Positions 8,167 through 17,004 of a DNA stretch of 35,927 bases are shown in pieces (positions within the stretch are counted from its first letter, which is position 1; the number at the start of each line of letters is the position of its first letter). A program made the translations under genes and the position numbers. Origin of the DNA: Desulfobacterales bacterium (GTDB taxonomy: Bacteria > Desulfobacterota > Desulfobacteria > Desulfobacterales > JARGFK01); NCBI GenBank assembly GCA_029211065.1, contig JARGFK010000043.1, positions 1 through 35,927 of the forward strand, written 5' to 3'. Under the pieces are notes generated by a model. That model was not told the DNA's origin. It saw only the letters and a list, made by a program, of their open reading frames with translations, and did not search any database.

Positions 8167-9159
8167 TTATCTTAATCGGGCCAGTTTGCGCAGGGACGGA
8201 TAATTGGGGCGGTCGATCCTCAATCGCTTCAAACCGTTTTGCCCGTTCTCAACAACGTACATGTTCCCCTGGGAGTCGAGGGTCATGCCGTGGGCGCTGA
8301 CAAAGCTGTCCATCTCCCCGTAGTTTGTCCCGCCCCACCTGGTCAGCAGGTTTCCTTCCAGATCGAAAACGCCGACACCTGAAGGAACGGACTCGGACAT
8401 TATCGTGCCGCCGTAAGTACGCCGGCCGGCCATCCAGAGCAGGATCGATATGAAGACGCGGTTTTCGTTATCGATACATATCGATTGCGGGCGTCCCTTT
8501 ATGTTCCAACTGTCCAGGTGTTTTCCCGCGGGATCAAAGATCTGTATCCGGGAGTTTTCCCGGTCGCACACAAACACCCGGCCGTCCGTATGGACCCAAA
8601 CGGCGTGGGGCAAATTGAACTGCCCGGGCCCGACCCCGGCTTCGCCCCATGACTGCACCAGCCCCCCCTCCGGGGTAAAGCGATGGACGCGGGCATTGCC
8701 GTAGCCGTCCGTGATATAGAGCTCGCCGCTTGGCGCCACCGCCACTTTGGTGGGACGGTTAAAGGGCCCGGCGGCCTTTATGCCAACCGTCGTCTTCGAA
8801 TCCATGATATAGCCGGTGTCGGCGGGTTGGTTCGGCGTTCCCAGGGTTTGGAGCAGCCTGCCCTCCAGGGTGAACTTGCGAACGGTATGTTCCCAGTCGT
8901 CGGTGCACCATACGATGTCGTCCGGCGTGATCGTAATGCCGTGGGGACGACCCGGGATATCATGCTCACCCCAGGTTCCCAGAAACCGGCCATCGCCCTC
9001 AAACACCACCACCGGGTGCGCTGAGCGGTTGAAGACGTAGACACGGTCCTGGGAGTCCGTGGCCACTCCGGGAATATCGGCGCCCAGCTGTAGCCCATCC
9101 GGAAGGGCTCCCCACCCCTCGACAACCGCGAACTTGTATCCGCCGCCTTCTAAAATCAT
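8167..9159 (-). CDS. NHL-repeat six-bladed beta-propeller protein
   Basis: A 330-residue protein with repeated blades: DSQDRVYVFNRSAHPVVVF, GRPHGITITPDDIVWCTDD, PTKVAVAPSGELYITDGYGN, LPHAVWVHTDGRVFVCDREN and SAHGMTLDSQGNMYVVENG. These are NHL/SGL-type blades as in peptidyl-hydroxyglycine amidating lyase and many bacterial relatives. There is no signal peptide, so it is probably cytoplasmic. GGGAGG lies nine bases before the start. It is transcribed with the CMD-family gene downstream. A close paralogue, frameshifted, sits at 31353-32314 on the other strand. Function unknown; a lactonase-like or ligand-binding role is possible. Confidence 0.85.
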   Translation of the reverse strand: MILEGGGYKFAVVEGWGALPDGLQLGADIPGVATDSQDRVYVFNRSAHPVVVFEGDGRFLGTWGEHDIPGRPHGITITPDDIVWCTDDWEHTVRKFTLEGRLLQTLGTPNQPADTGYIMDSKTTVGIKAAGPFNRPTKVAVAPSGELYITDGYGNARVHRFTPEGGLVQSWGEAGVGPGQFNLPHAVWVHTDGRVFVCDRENSRIQIFDPAGKHLDSWNIKGRPQSICIDNENRVFISILLWMAGRRTYGGTIMSESVPSGVGVFDLEGNLLTRWGGTNYGEMDSFVSAHGMTLDSQGNMYVVENGQNGLKRLRIDRPNYPSLRKLARLR

Positions 9160-9264
9160 CTTTCATTTCCTCCCTTTTATTTTTCCGCCATGATCACGTA
9201 TAAAAAACTGAAGGCAATGCGAACCTTGATTAGAAGCCCATACGCTTCTCAGCCTTCTCTGCTA

Positions 9265-10320
9265 CTATCCCATTTTAATCTCTTTCTCAACCTCAGCCTC
9301 GTCCTTTTTTTGCCTTCCCACCTCACTCTCGTCCCTCGCCCCTCGTTCTTCGTCACGCGTCTTTCGCCCCACGTCCTTCGTCTTTCGTCCCCTCGTCCTT
9401 CGTCCCTCATCACCTCTATCTTTTAAAGCCTGCATCGTATTGACTCCCAGGGCGCAGACAATCAATACCATGCCGGCTGCCTCAAAAAGGGTGGGCTGTT
9501 CCCCGAGTTGAATCCAGGCGGCGAGCACCCCCGCCACCGGCGTGGCGAGCGTTCCCAGACCGGCCGAACCGGCGGAAAGGCGGCTTAAGGCATAAAACCA
9601 GAGCAGCCATGCGATGGCGTTTCCCGGGACAACACTGTAAAAAAGGGCGGCTATGAACGGAAGGGACCAGGTAATGGGCGGTGAAGAAATAAAAAGGGTA
9701 ATCAAGACAAGCGGAATACAGCCGAACAGCATCTGCCAGGTTGTATAGGAGAGCAGGTCCAGAGAGGTTTTTTGCTGGAGCCTTTTTGAGATGATGATGC
9801 CCACGGCCCAGGACACGCTGGACAGAAGGGCCAGTCCCTTGCTGAACAGGGCGTCGTTGAAGCTGAAGGGCATGAGGATAAACAGCAGCCCCGCCAAAGC
9901 AATGACAACGCTCAGCCACTGCAATCTTCGCAAGCGTTCCCCCAAGACCAGCCAGGCCAGCAGCAGGACCCAGAACGGCATGGCGTAGTTTAAGACCGCT
10001 GTTTTACCGGCGCCGCCGTTCACAATGGCCCAGGTTGAGAGCCCGTAAAACCCGCCTAACTGGAGCGAGCCCGAGAGAAATGTTCCCGGAATTTCCTTGG
10101 GCAGAATCGGCTTTCCCAGCCAGACAAGCACCGCCAGGAGACAGATCCCTCCCAGAAAAAGCCGCAATGCCGCATAGTCGAAAGGGGCCGCATACTGAAC
10201 GGCCACCTTCATGACGACCCAGTTATAGCCCCAGAGAAAGACAAGTGCGATAAGCGCCAGTACCGCCCTCCCCTGGGGAGACAGACGCTGTATTGCTGAA
10301 TCAAAATATTTTTTTAGCAT
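9265..10320 (-). CDS. EamA (DMT superfamily) transporter with repeat-derived C-terminal tail
   Basis: A 351-residue inner-membrane protein with two EamA domains and about ten membrane segments (for example LVFLWGYNWVVMKVAV near the start). SAGSAGLGTLATPVAGVLAAW lies in the second domain. Such proteins export amino acids or other small metabolites. The start at 10320 (MLKKYFDS) is chosen because the fold begins there; a longer frame to 10515 adds non-family sequence. The last roughly 45 residues, from about DRGDEGRR, are highly charged and are encoded by the CGTCCCT-type heptamer repeat at 9330-9410 and flanking sequence. The ancestral stop was probably lost and the gene now runs through the repeat. 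Confidence 0.83.
   Translation of the reverse strand: MLKKYFDSAIQRLSPQGRAVLALIALVFLWGYNWVVMKVAVQYAAPFDYAALRLFLGGICLLAVLVWLGKPILPKEIPGTFLSGSLQLGGFYGLSTWAIVNGGAGKTAVLNYAMPFWVLLLAWLVLGERLRRLQWLSVVIALAGLLFILMPFSFNDALFSKGLALLSSVSWAVGIIISKRLQQKTSLDLLSYTTWQMLFGCIPLVLITLFISSPPITWSLPFIAALFYSVVPGNAIAWLLWFYALSRLSAGSAGLGTLATPVAGVLAAWIQLGEQPTLFEAAGMVLIVCALGVNTMQALKDRGDEGRRTRGRKTKDVGRKTRDEERGARDESEVGRQKKDEAEVEKEIKMG
9330..9410. repeat. Degenerate tandem heptamer repeat, consensus CGTCCCT
   Basis: Eleven consecutive units with a strict CG start: CGTCCCT, CGCCCCT, CGTTCTT, CGTCACG, CGTCTTT, CGCCCCA, CGTCCTT, CGTCTTT, CGTCCCCT, CGTCCTT, CGTCCCT. All keep the seven-base register except one eight-base unit. 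It overlaps the 3' end of the EamA gene. The same heptamer recurs at 12997-13024. Confidence 0.85.
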
Positions 10321-10883
10321 GATCGGCAAACCGTGGCCCTGGACATATCCTTTTGGCTGAAAAAATGTACCGGAAGCCTTAACAGAAGCCCACGCCGATG
10401 GCAAGCGCCTTGATTCATCTGAGATTGGGGTTAAAAATGGGGAGGGCGGAGATATCCCCCTTTTCAATCGATGGTATTCTTTGGATTTGTACAACCGGCA
10501 AACAACGCCCCGCAAATCGCGTCGGGGGTAAACCGGAACCGGCTGTTCATGTTTGCCGGCAAAATCCAGAACCGGAAATTCTCATATTTCATTCCCCAGA
10601 AGAGCCGGTTTCTTTCTTTTCCCCGGACTTTCAGAATATTTCGGCATAACTGTTTCAGGATCAAAGCGGCACTATAACACAACCCATTCATATCATGAGA
10701 CAAATCCTGGCGGTTTTGGATCGTCCTTTCACCTTTTTCAGCAACCCGGCTGGCAGGGTCTTTCTGGCACGGACTTTGCCTTTATAATATCCAGGCGCTT
10801 TTGATTTATTTAATCAGGAACGGGCGGCCGTGTTTGCTGCCCTTGCGCTTGTGACAGATGACAATTAAACAGGAGGAGTAACG
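10321..10883. other. Gap between divergent genes, holds a sigma-54 promoter
   Basis: No convincing gene. Several short frames exist but none has a ribosome site or family look. The right part carries the sigma-54 promoter (10765-10779) of the small unknown gene. The part near 10540-10600 is rich in CCGG pairs and CCGGAACCGG-like motifs, without a clear long stem. Confidence 0.5.
10765..10779 (+). promoter_or_regulatory. Sigma-54 (RpoN) promoter
   Basis: TGGCAC at 10765-10770, five bases, TTGC at 10776-10779. This is an exact match to the -24/-12 consensus TGGCAC-N5-TTGC. It lies about 105 bases upstream of the 119-residue gene starting at 10884, on the same strand. An enhancer-binding activator would be needed; no activator gene lies nearby. 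Confidence 0.75.
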
Positions 10884-11243
10884 ATGGACTGGAAATTCTG
10901 GCAGAAATCGGATAAGCGAAGTGCACATCCCAAAGCCGCCGTTTTGTCGGCTCCCGGGTACTTGCCGGAGCCGGTTGCAAAACACCTGGTCGTGACCATG
11001 AAACAGGAGGCTGAATGGGTTTGGAACCTTAAAGCGGTGGAACGCTCGCGCCCCGAGCAAAAAAATGTTTTTGATGTGCGGGTATTTGATAATGCCAAGG
11101 TCAATATGAAAAAGGTAAATGTCAGAGATTATAATTCCCTGGACACCCATCCGGAACTGATCGCTTTCGAAGGCTGGTACAATAAAAAAACCAGAGAAGT
11201 GCAGTTAACCGCCGGGCTGGGGCCGATTCCAAAGGCGGCTTAA
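10884..11243 (+). CDS. Small uncharacterised protein under sigma-54 control
   Basis: A 119-residue soluble protein that I do not recognise. It begins MDWKFWQKSDKRS, is rich in Lys and Trp, and contains KHLVVTMKQEAEWVWNLK and FDVRVFDNAKVNMKK, suggesting a small mixed alpha/beta domain. There is no signal peptide, membrane segment or Cys cluster. The ribosome site AGGAGGAG is very strong, so it is probably well expressed when transcribed. It stands alone, with the sigma-54 promoter upstream and a hairpin (11304-11340) downstream, before the converging glpD gene. Confidence 0.75.
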   Translation: MDWKFWQKSDKRSAHPKAAVLSAPGYLPEPVAKHLVVTMKQEAEWVWNLKAVERSRPEQKNVFDVRVFDNAKVNMKKVNVRDYNSLDTHPELIAFEGWYNKKTREVQLTAGLGPIPKAA

Positions 11244-11303
11244 TCTGGTGGATTTTTAACGAAGTGACCCGGTACGAAACAGGCCCTGGCATCCAATCTC
11301 TTT

Positions 11304-11340
11304 CCCCGATGAAAAGCTAAAGCCGTTCATTTCATCGGGG
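11304..11340. terminator. 11-bp perfect hairpin between convergent genes
   Basis: CCCCGATGAAA (11304-11314) pairs with TTTCATCGGGG (11330-11340), loop of 15 bases. It sits between the small unknown gene and the end of glpD. There is no T run directly after the stem on either strand, so it may be a processing or stability hairpin rather than a classic terminator. Confidence 0.55.
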
Positions 11341-11410
11341 GCTCAGGGATAGTTGCGTTTTTCCCTTAAAGGGATGTCGCCCTGTTTGTCCCCAAATCAG
11401 CAACCTCAGG

Positions 11411-12967
11411 CTAAGCCACCAGATAGTTTTGCGCTTTTTTGCGAAACGATTCAACTTGCGCTTTTTGCCAGTCCGCCCCTTGGTTTAATTCCGCCGCCAT
11501 CAGGCTGGCCGTTTCCGGCGCCATGGCCATGGCGGCACGGGCATCTAAAAACAGGGTGCGGCGGCGACGGGCCAGAAAGTCTTCCACCGTTCGCGCCATC
11601 TCATGCCTCACCGCCCAGACGACTTCCGCACCAAGCACGAAACCGCCCGGCAGGGTCTTTTTCAGGCGGGCGTCGCTTTTGGCCAGCTTTTCGATTTCAA
11701 GGGCGTCCGATCCGTAGTCCTTCAGGCTGCCGAAGCGTTCCGCATGGTGGTGATAGCCGTGGATCTGCAACGTTTCACTCACCGAGGGCTGGGGTTTCAG
11801 ACGCGCCACCGCAACGGCCTGGTCAAGGGTCTCTTCCGCCATCTTGCGATAGGTGGTCCATTTCCCGCCGGCGATGGTGACCAGCCCGGTCCGCGAAATC
11901 GACAGGGTATGCTCCCTTGATATCGTAGCGGTGTTAAGGCTTTCGGCACTGCCCACCAGCGGGCGTAAACCGGCAAAAACGCTTAGGACGTCAGCGGACG
12001 CAGGGTCTTTGGTCAGATAGCGGGCGGCATGGCTCAGCAGAAAGTCGATCTCCGCTTTAAGCGCCAGCGGTTCCAGGGAAATATCATCGACGGGGGTGTC
12101 GGTGGTGCCCACAACGACGCGATCGTGCCAGGGAATGGCAAAAAGCACCCGGCCGTCATCCGTGTGGGGCACCATGATGGCGGTGTCCCCCGGCAGGAAG
12201 GCCTTGTCCAGGACAATATGGACCCCCTGGCTGGGCTGTATGATCGGCGGGGATTGGGGGTCATCCAGTTGGCGAACCCCATCGCTGAAGACGCCCGTTG
12301 CGTTGATGACGGCCCTGCTTTTCAGTTCGTATTCCCGGCCGGTTTCAATATCCCGGGCGATTACGTCGCAGACCAGCCCGTTCTTTTTTTTTAGACCAAC
12401 GACCTGGATGTAGTTGATCAGGGCAGCGCCCTGTTCGGCCGCCGTTTGGACCAGGTTGATGACCAGGCGCGAATCGTCGAATTGCCCATCGTGATAGATG
12501 ACCCCGCCCAGCAGTCCCTCGGTTTCGACGGTCGGTATCTTCTCAACGGTTTTCTCCACCGACAGAATCTGGGACGGACCGAAGCCCTCTTTGCCCGCCA
12601 GCATGTCGTAAAGTTTTAATCCGACCCCGTAAAACGGCCCTTCCCACCAGTCATAGGTGGGAACGATAAACGGCAAATCGTGCACCAGGTGGGGTGCGTT
12701 GCACCGCAGGATGCCGCGTTCCCTTAAGGCCTCCAGAACAAGGGACACGTTTCCCTGCTGCAGGTAGCGCACACCGCCGTGGATCAGTTTGGTGCTCCGG
12801 CTGGACGTGCCGGCTGAAAAATCATTCTGTTCCAGGAGCGCGACCTGATAGCCGCGCGAGGCGGCTTCCACCGCCGTACCAGCCCCGGTGGCCCCGTCGC
12901 CGATAACGACAAAATCCCACGCTTGTGAGGCGTCGGCAATTCTTGCAAGCATTTCTTCCCGATTCAT
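11411..12967 (-). CDS. glpD: FAD-dependent glycerol-3-phosphate dehydrogenase
   Basis: A 518-residue flavoenzyme that oxidises sn-glycerol-3-phosphate to dihydroxyacetone phosphate and passes electrons to the quinone pool at the inner membrane. The FAD-binding motif is VVIGDGATGAGTA (about 20-32). The signature SAGTSSRSTKLIHGGVRYL follows, then FAGLRPLVG and TIAGGKWTTYRKMAE near the substrate site, and a C-terminal helical domain. Length agrees with GlpD (about 500-550). No glycerol kinase or facilitator is next to it. It lies downstream of a second heptamer repeat, and its start at 12967 has no strong ribosome site. Confidence 0.92.
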   Translation of the reverse strand: MNREEMLARIADASQAWDFVVIGDGATGAGTAVEAASRGYQVALLEQNDFSAGTSSRSTKLIHGGVRYLQQGNVSLVLEALRERGILRCNAPHLVHDLPFIVPTYDWWEGPFYGVGLKLYDMLAGKEGFGPSQILSVEKTVEKIPTVETEGLLGGVIYHDGQFDDSRLVINLVQTAAEQGAALINYIQVVGLKKKNGLVCDVIARDIETGREYELKSRAVINATGVFSDGVRQLDDPQSPPIIQPSQGVHIVLDKAFLPGDTAIMVPHTDDGRVLFAIPWHDRVVVGTTDTPVDDISLEPLALKAEIDFLLSHAARYLTKDPASADVLSVFAGLRPLVGSAESLNTATISREHTLSISRTGLVTIAGGKWTTYRKMAEETLDQAVAVARLKPQPSVSETLQIHGYHHHAERFGSLKDYGSDALEIEKLAKSDARLKKTLPGGFVLGAEVVWAVRHEMARTVEDFLARRRRTLFLDARAAMAMAPETASLMAAELNQGADWQKAQVESFRKKAQNYLVA

Positions 12968-12996
12968 GGTGACTCACAAAAATGTTTTGTCCCGCT

Positions 12997-13024
12997 CGTC
13001 CCTCGCCCCTCGTCCCTCGTTACT
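12997..13024. repeat. Second copy of the CGTCCCT heptamer repeat
   Basis: Four units in register: CGTCCCT, CGCCCCT, CGTCCCT, CGTTACT. It fills the gap between glpD and the RhlE-like helicase and matches the units at 9330-9410. Confidence 0.75.
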
Positions 13025-13054
13025 TCTTCCCAGCTTCCCCGGCCCCCATTTTTT

Positions 13055-14458
13055 CTATCGCCTGCCCCTGGGTTTGCTTTGATTAGAAGATCGAGGGGCA
13101 CGCGCCCCTGATCGGCTCGGCTTTTTCCCCGCCTTTTCGCTTCTCCCGCCGGACCGGGATATCGATTCCGCTCCCGGACTTTTGCCGGAGCCTTTGGGTT
13201 TGGCTTTACGGATTTTCGATCGCTGTTTTGCAGAATTTCGCCGGGCGACCATCTCTTTTATGGCCCTGTCCGCCTTTTTTTCGCTGGACGGGCTGTTGGG
13301 GCGAAAGAGAACGAAATCGGGAACGTCGCTATCCACTGTATAGCCGTCAACCTTTTCCACCGGAATCTTCTGCTTCAGCAGTTTTTCAATGGCCTGGAGA
13401 TAGCGCCTTTCATCATGGCTGACCAGGGAAACGGAAATGCCGTTTACACCCCCACGACCGGCGCGGCCGATGCGGTGAACATAATCCTCGGGGATGCCCG
13501 GCATATCGTAATTGACCACATAAGGAAGACTGCTGATGTCCAGCCCCCTTGCGGCCACATCCGTTGCCACGAGGGTGTGGATCTCACCGTTCTTGAATGC
13601 TTCGAGGGTCCGTATCCGCAGAGACTGGCCTTTGCCGCCATGCAGCGCCGCAGCACTGATGCCTTGTGCGGCAAGCTTCTCCGAGAGCTTGTCGGCCCCG
13701 TGTTTTGTGCGGGTAAAGACCAGTATCCGGCGCCAGCGTCCCCGGGTGATCAGGTGGATGAGAAGCGCCCGCTTGTTTGTCCGGTCCACCAGGTGAACCT
13801 TCTGGACTATTGATTCCGCCGCCGTATTGTGGGGCGTCGCCTCGATAAGTTCCGGATCCTGCAGCATTCTGGCGGCAAGGTTCCGGATCTCTTGGGTGTA
13901 GGTGGCGGAGAACAGCATGGTCCTGCGTTGGGCTGGAACGAGATCGAGGATCTCGGAAATCTCCGCACTGAATCCAAGGTCCAGCATTCTGTCCGCCTCG
14001 TCAAAAACCAGAAACGCTATCCGGGAAAGATTCAAATGCCCATGGACGGCAAGATCCAGCAGGCGGCCCGGTGTGGCCACAAGAATATCGATGCCGCGCC
14101 TCAGCCGATCGATCTGGGGGTCGATGCGAACCCCGCCGTAAACCACGGTGCATCGAATGGAAACCCTCCTTGCATAGACCTTGATGCACGCTCCCACCTG
14201 AAGCGCCAGTTCCCGCGTGGGGGTCAGAACAAGTGCCCGGGGGTAGCGCCCGCTGCCGTTCCGGCGGCTCAGGATTTCCACCAAAGGGAGTACAAACGCG
14301 TCTGTCTTTCCCGAACCGGTCTGGGCGCGGGCAAGGATATCTCTTCCGCCAAGGATAACGGGAATGGACCTGGCCTGAATGGGGGTAGGAGCGGTGTAAC
14401 CCTTGGCTTTAACGGCGCCAAGCAGTTCGATCCCAAGGCCAAGTTGATCAAATGACAT
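13055..14458 (-). CDS. rhlE: DEAD-box ATP-dependent RNA helicase, RhlE type
   Basis: A 467-residue RNA helicase that unwinds structured RNA in ribosome assembly and mRNA turnover. Motifs in order: Q motif FDQLGLGIELLGA..GYTAPTPIQ, Walker A AQTGSGKT (about 45-52), PTRELALQ, TPGRLLD, the DEAD box VFDEADRMLDLGF, SAT in LFSATY, then ARGLDI and HRIGRAGRGG in the second RecA domain. The C-terminal 100 residues are basic and Ser/Arg-rich, as in RhlE proteins. The start is supported by AGGA seven bases upstream. Pyruvate kinase lies 48 bases upstream on the same strand. Confidence 0.9.
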   Translation of the reverse strand: MSFDQLGLGIELLGAVKAKGYTAPTPIQARSIPVILGGRDILARAQTGSGKTDAFVLPLVEILSRRNGSGRYPRALVLTPTRELALQVGACIKVYARRVSIRCTVVYGGVRIDPQIDRLRRGIDILVATPGRLLDLAVHGHLNLSRIAFLVFDEADRMLDLGFSAEISEILDLVPAQRRTMLFSATYTQEIRNLAARMLQDPELIEATPHNTAAESIVQKVHLVDRTNKRALLIHLITRGRWRRILVFTRTKHGADKLSEKLAAQGISAAALHGGKGQSLRIRTLEAFKNGEIHTLVATDVAARGLDISSLPYVVNYDMPGIPEDYVHRIGRAGRGGVNGISVSLVSHDERRYLQAIEKLLKQKIPVEKVDGYTVDSDVPDFVLFRPNSPSSEKKADRAIKEMVARRNSAKQRSKIRKAKPKGSGKSPGAESISRSGGRSEKAGKKPSRSGARAPRSSNQSKPRGRR

Positions 14459-14506
14459 ATACGAATCCTGAATGGTCTATGTAAAACGTGCTGTTGCGGA
14501 TCAATT

Positions 14507-15961
14507 TCAGACTGTAACAGCGGTCACACTGGGGGTGTTTTGCTCCGGATCGCTGTGGAACCCCTGCACCACCAGAATACTTTGGCCTTTACCAGCAAGT
14601 CCGTATTCCACAACAATGCGCCGTGCCAGTGAAATCGGACTGTCGATCCCGGCAAGATCGACGGGAACCGGAATGACCCCCCAGAGAAGATTTGCAATGC
14701 AGCTGGCTCTATAATCCGGACAAACACCGACAATGGGCGCGGAGGGTCTCGATGAACTCATCACCGCCAGCGAATGGTCATTCAGTGATATGACAACGAT
14801 GGCGCGGACAAGAAGATCGCGCGACAGTTGGGCCATTGATTCCGAAAGGGCATCTTCCACCGGCAGCGGCCGGGGAGTATCGTAATGCCGGCGCAGAGAA
14901 CCGAATGCCCCCCGGCGCCAGAGGTAGGCTTCGGTTTGCCGGGCGATGCCGTCCATCATTTTGACGGCTTCTACGGGATGCCTTCCGGCAGCGGTTTCGG
15001 CCGACAGCATAACCGCATCGGCGCCGCTGCGAACCGCAGTGGCCACATCTGAAACTTCAGCCCTGGTGGGGCGTGGATGTTCGATCATGGACTCGAGCAT
15101 CTGCGTCGCCACAATGACCGGTTTTCTGTTTCTCCGGGCCAGGTCGATGAGCTGATCCTGGGCGTTGGGTACCGTCTGGGGCGGCAGTTCCACGCCCAGA
15201 TCGCCGCGGGCTACCATGATCCCGTCTGCTGCCGCTATAATGTCTCCGATATGGTCAAGGGCTTCCGGCTTTTCGATTTTTGCAACAATGGAAACATGGG
15301 CGCCGGTTTGCGCGATCAGGGATCGCAGGGCCTCGACATCCGAACCGCGGCGGACGAATGAAAGCGCCAGAAAATCCACCCCAAGCGCCACTGCAAAAAG
15401 TGCATCGATGCGGTCTTTTTCAGTCAAAGAGGGCGCTGAAACATTGACGCCGGGAAGATTCATCCCCTTGTGGTCGCGCAGCAGGCCGCCGCTGATAACT
15501 TTACAGCTGATTTCGGTTCCTTCGACTGATTCCACCCGCAGTTCAAAGTTGCCGTCATCCAGAAGAATCCGATTGCCGGCCTTGACATCGCCGGCGAGCG
15601 CCCGGTACTGCGAAGGAATCAGTCCCGGGGAGCCTTCCACATCCTTGCAGGTCACGGTCACGCTGCTTCCCCGGACCAGTTCAACCCGGCCCCCCTGGAA
15701 GGATCCCACCCGAATTTTGGGGCCGCATAGATCCGCCAGCACCGACACAGGCTTTTTCAGTTTTTGGGCTGCGCTGCGGATATGACCGTAGGTGGCGGCA
15801 TGGTCGTCATGGGTGCCATGGGACATGTTGAGACGGAAAATGTCGGCCCCGGCATCAATGAGGCTTTCGATGGTGCCGATATCGTTTGAGCTCGGCCCCA
15901 GGGTTGCCACGATTTTGGTTCGACAGTTCATAAGGAGATTAATGTTTGTGTCGATCGGCAT
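14507..15961 (-). CDS. pyk: Pyruvate kinase
   Basis: A 484-residue glycolytic enzyme turning phosphoenolpyruvate and ADP into pyruvate and ATP in the cytosol. Motifs: RTKIVATLGPSS at the N-terminus, IFRLNMSHGTHDDH, DLCGPKIRVG, the active-site SIVAKIEKPEA, VARGDLGVELP, ATQMLESMI and SGADAVMLSAETAAGRHPVEAV, followed by the C-terminal allosteric domain. Length is standard. The start at 15961 is set by AAGGAG seven bases upstream; a further ATG at 15982 lies before that site. The helicase gene follows downstream. No lesions seen. Confidence 0.95.
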   Translation of the reverse strand: MPIDTNINLLMNCRTKIVATLGPSSNDIGTIESLIDAGADIFRLNMSHGTHDDHAATYGHIRSAAQKLKKPVSVLADLCGPKIRVGSFQGGRVELVRGSSVTVTCKDVEGSPGLIPSQYRALAGDVKAGNRILLDDGNFELRVESVEGTEISCKVISGGLLRDHKGMNLPGVNVSAPSLTEKDRIDALFAVALGVDFLALSFVRRGSDVEALRSLIAQTGAHVSIVAKIEKPEALDHIGDIIAAADGIMVARGDLGVELPPQTVPNAQDQLIDLARRNRKPVIVATQMLESMIEHPRPTRAEVSDVATAVRSGADAVMLSAETAAGRHPVEAVKMMDGIARQTEAYLWRRGAFGSLRRHYDTPRPLPVEDALSESMAQLSRDLLVRAIVVISLNDHSLAVMSSSRPSAPIVGVCPDYRASCIANLLWGVIPVPVDLAGIDSPISLARRIVVEYGLAGKGQSILVVQGFHSDPEQNTPSVTAVTV

Positions 15962-16224
15962 GGTGGTACTCCTTTTAGACATTAAGCCCGGGGTAATGAT
16001 TGAATGCTTTATTACTAATAGCTTAAAGCGGGTTTAAGTTGCAATCCGTTTTTTGTCAAAAAGACCGTTGTGACAGGAATTTGAGAAATTTGGTATCGAT
16101 TTTTTTTCAAGATCGTGTATGTTAAAAACTTCGGGATGCTGCGCATTGCAGCTAAACGTTTTTTAGAAAAAAATGTATAAAATTATAACAAAATATAAAC
16201 GGAAACGAGAAAGGAAACAACCCT

Positions 16225-17004
16225 ATGGATTTTGAAATATCCGGAAAAAAAGCAATTGTCGGCGGCGCCAGCATGGGGCTGGGAAAGGCATGCGCCATGT
16301 CCCTGGCCCGGGAAGGGGTCGACCTCACCATCGTGGCTCGCACCCGCGCCAACATCGAGGCCGCCGCCGAAGAAATCCGCAAGGCAGCCGGCGTCCAGGT
16401 GACGCCCGTGGCGGCGGACATCAACTCCGACGATGGCCGGGCACGCATCCTGCAGGCCTGTCCGGAGCCGGATATTCTGATCAACAACTCGGGCGGACCG
16501 CCCACCGGCAACTTCCGCGATTGGAATCGTGAGGACTGGCTGGCGGCCCTCAACAACAATATGCTGGGCGCCGTCTTTATGATCAAGGACACGGTGGACG
16601 GCATGATAGCACGAAAGTTCGGACGGATCATCAATATCACTTCGAGCGCGGTGAAGGCCCCCATCAGCATCCTGGGCCTTTCCAACAGCGCCCGGTCCGG
16701 CCTGACCGGATTCGTGGCCGGCGTCGCCCGGGAGGTGGCCAGGCACAATGTGACCATCAACAATATACTCCCCGGCGATTTCGCCACCGAACGGCATGAA
16801 TCCAACACACGGGCCATGGCCAAGGTCCAGAATAAAACCTACGAAGAGATGCGGGCAATTCGTACCGGCCTGATTGCGGCCGGCCGCTACGGTGCGCCCT
16901 CCGAACTGGGCGACTTATGCGCCTTTCTCTGCAGCGCCCGGTCCGGGTTCATCACCGGCCAGAACCTGCTCATCGACGGCGGGAAATACCCCGGTACATT
17001 TTAA
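16225..17004 (+). CDS. SDR-family protein with atypical active site
   Basis: A 259-residue short-chain dehydrogenase-like protein. The cofactor loop is GGASMGLGKA (TGxxxGxG with a Gly in place of Thr), followed by INNSGG instead of NNAG and IINITSSAVKAP at the catalytic Ser. Where the YxxxK pair should be, the sequence reads LSNSARSGL, so Tyr is Ser and Lys is Arg. This matches the beta-ketoacyl-reductase-like SDR subgroup known to lack the usual tetrad. It is annotated elsewhere as 3-oxoacyl-ACP reductase, but the reaction is unproven. The start has AAGGAA upstream. Divergent from pyk and followed 87 bases later by the YciI gene, possibly co-transcribed. Confidence 0.85.
   Translation: MDFEISGKKAIVGGASMGLGKACAMSLAREGVDLTIVARTRANIEAAAEEIRKAAGVQVTPVAADINSDDGRARILQACPEPDILINNSGGPPTGNFRDWNREDWLAALNNNMLGAVFMIKDTVDGMIARKFGRIINITSSAVKAPISILGLSNSARSGLTGFVAGVAREVARHNVTINNILPGDFATERHESNTRAMAKVQNKTYEEMRAIRTGLIAAGRYGAPSELGDLCAFLCSARSGFITGQNLLIDGGKYPGTF

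Noticed and set aside
9330-9410. CRISPR-like array
   Set aside because: Seven-base tandem units without spacers; no cas genes in the window.
10464-10703. 79-residue minus-strand frame in the EamA upstream gap
   Set aside because: No ribosome site, no family resemblance, and it overlaps several equally long frames.
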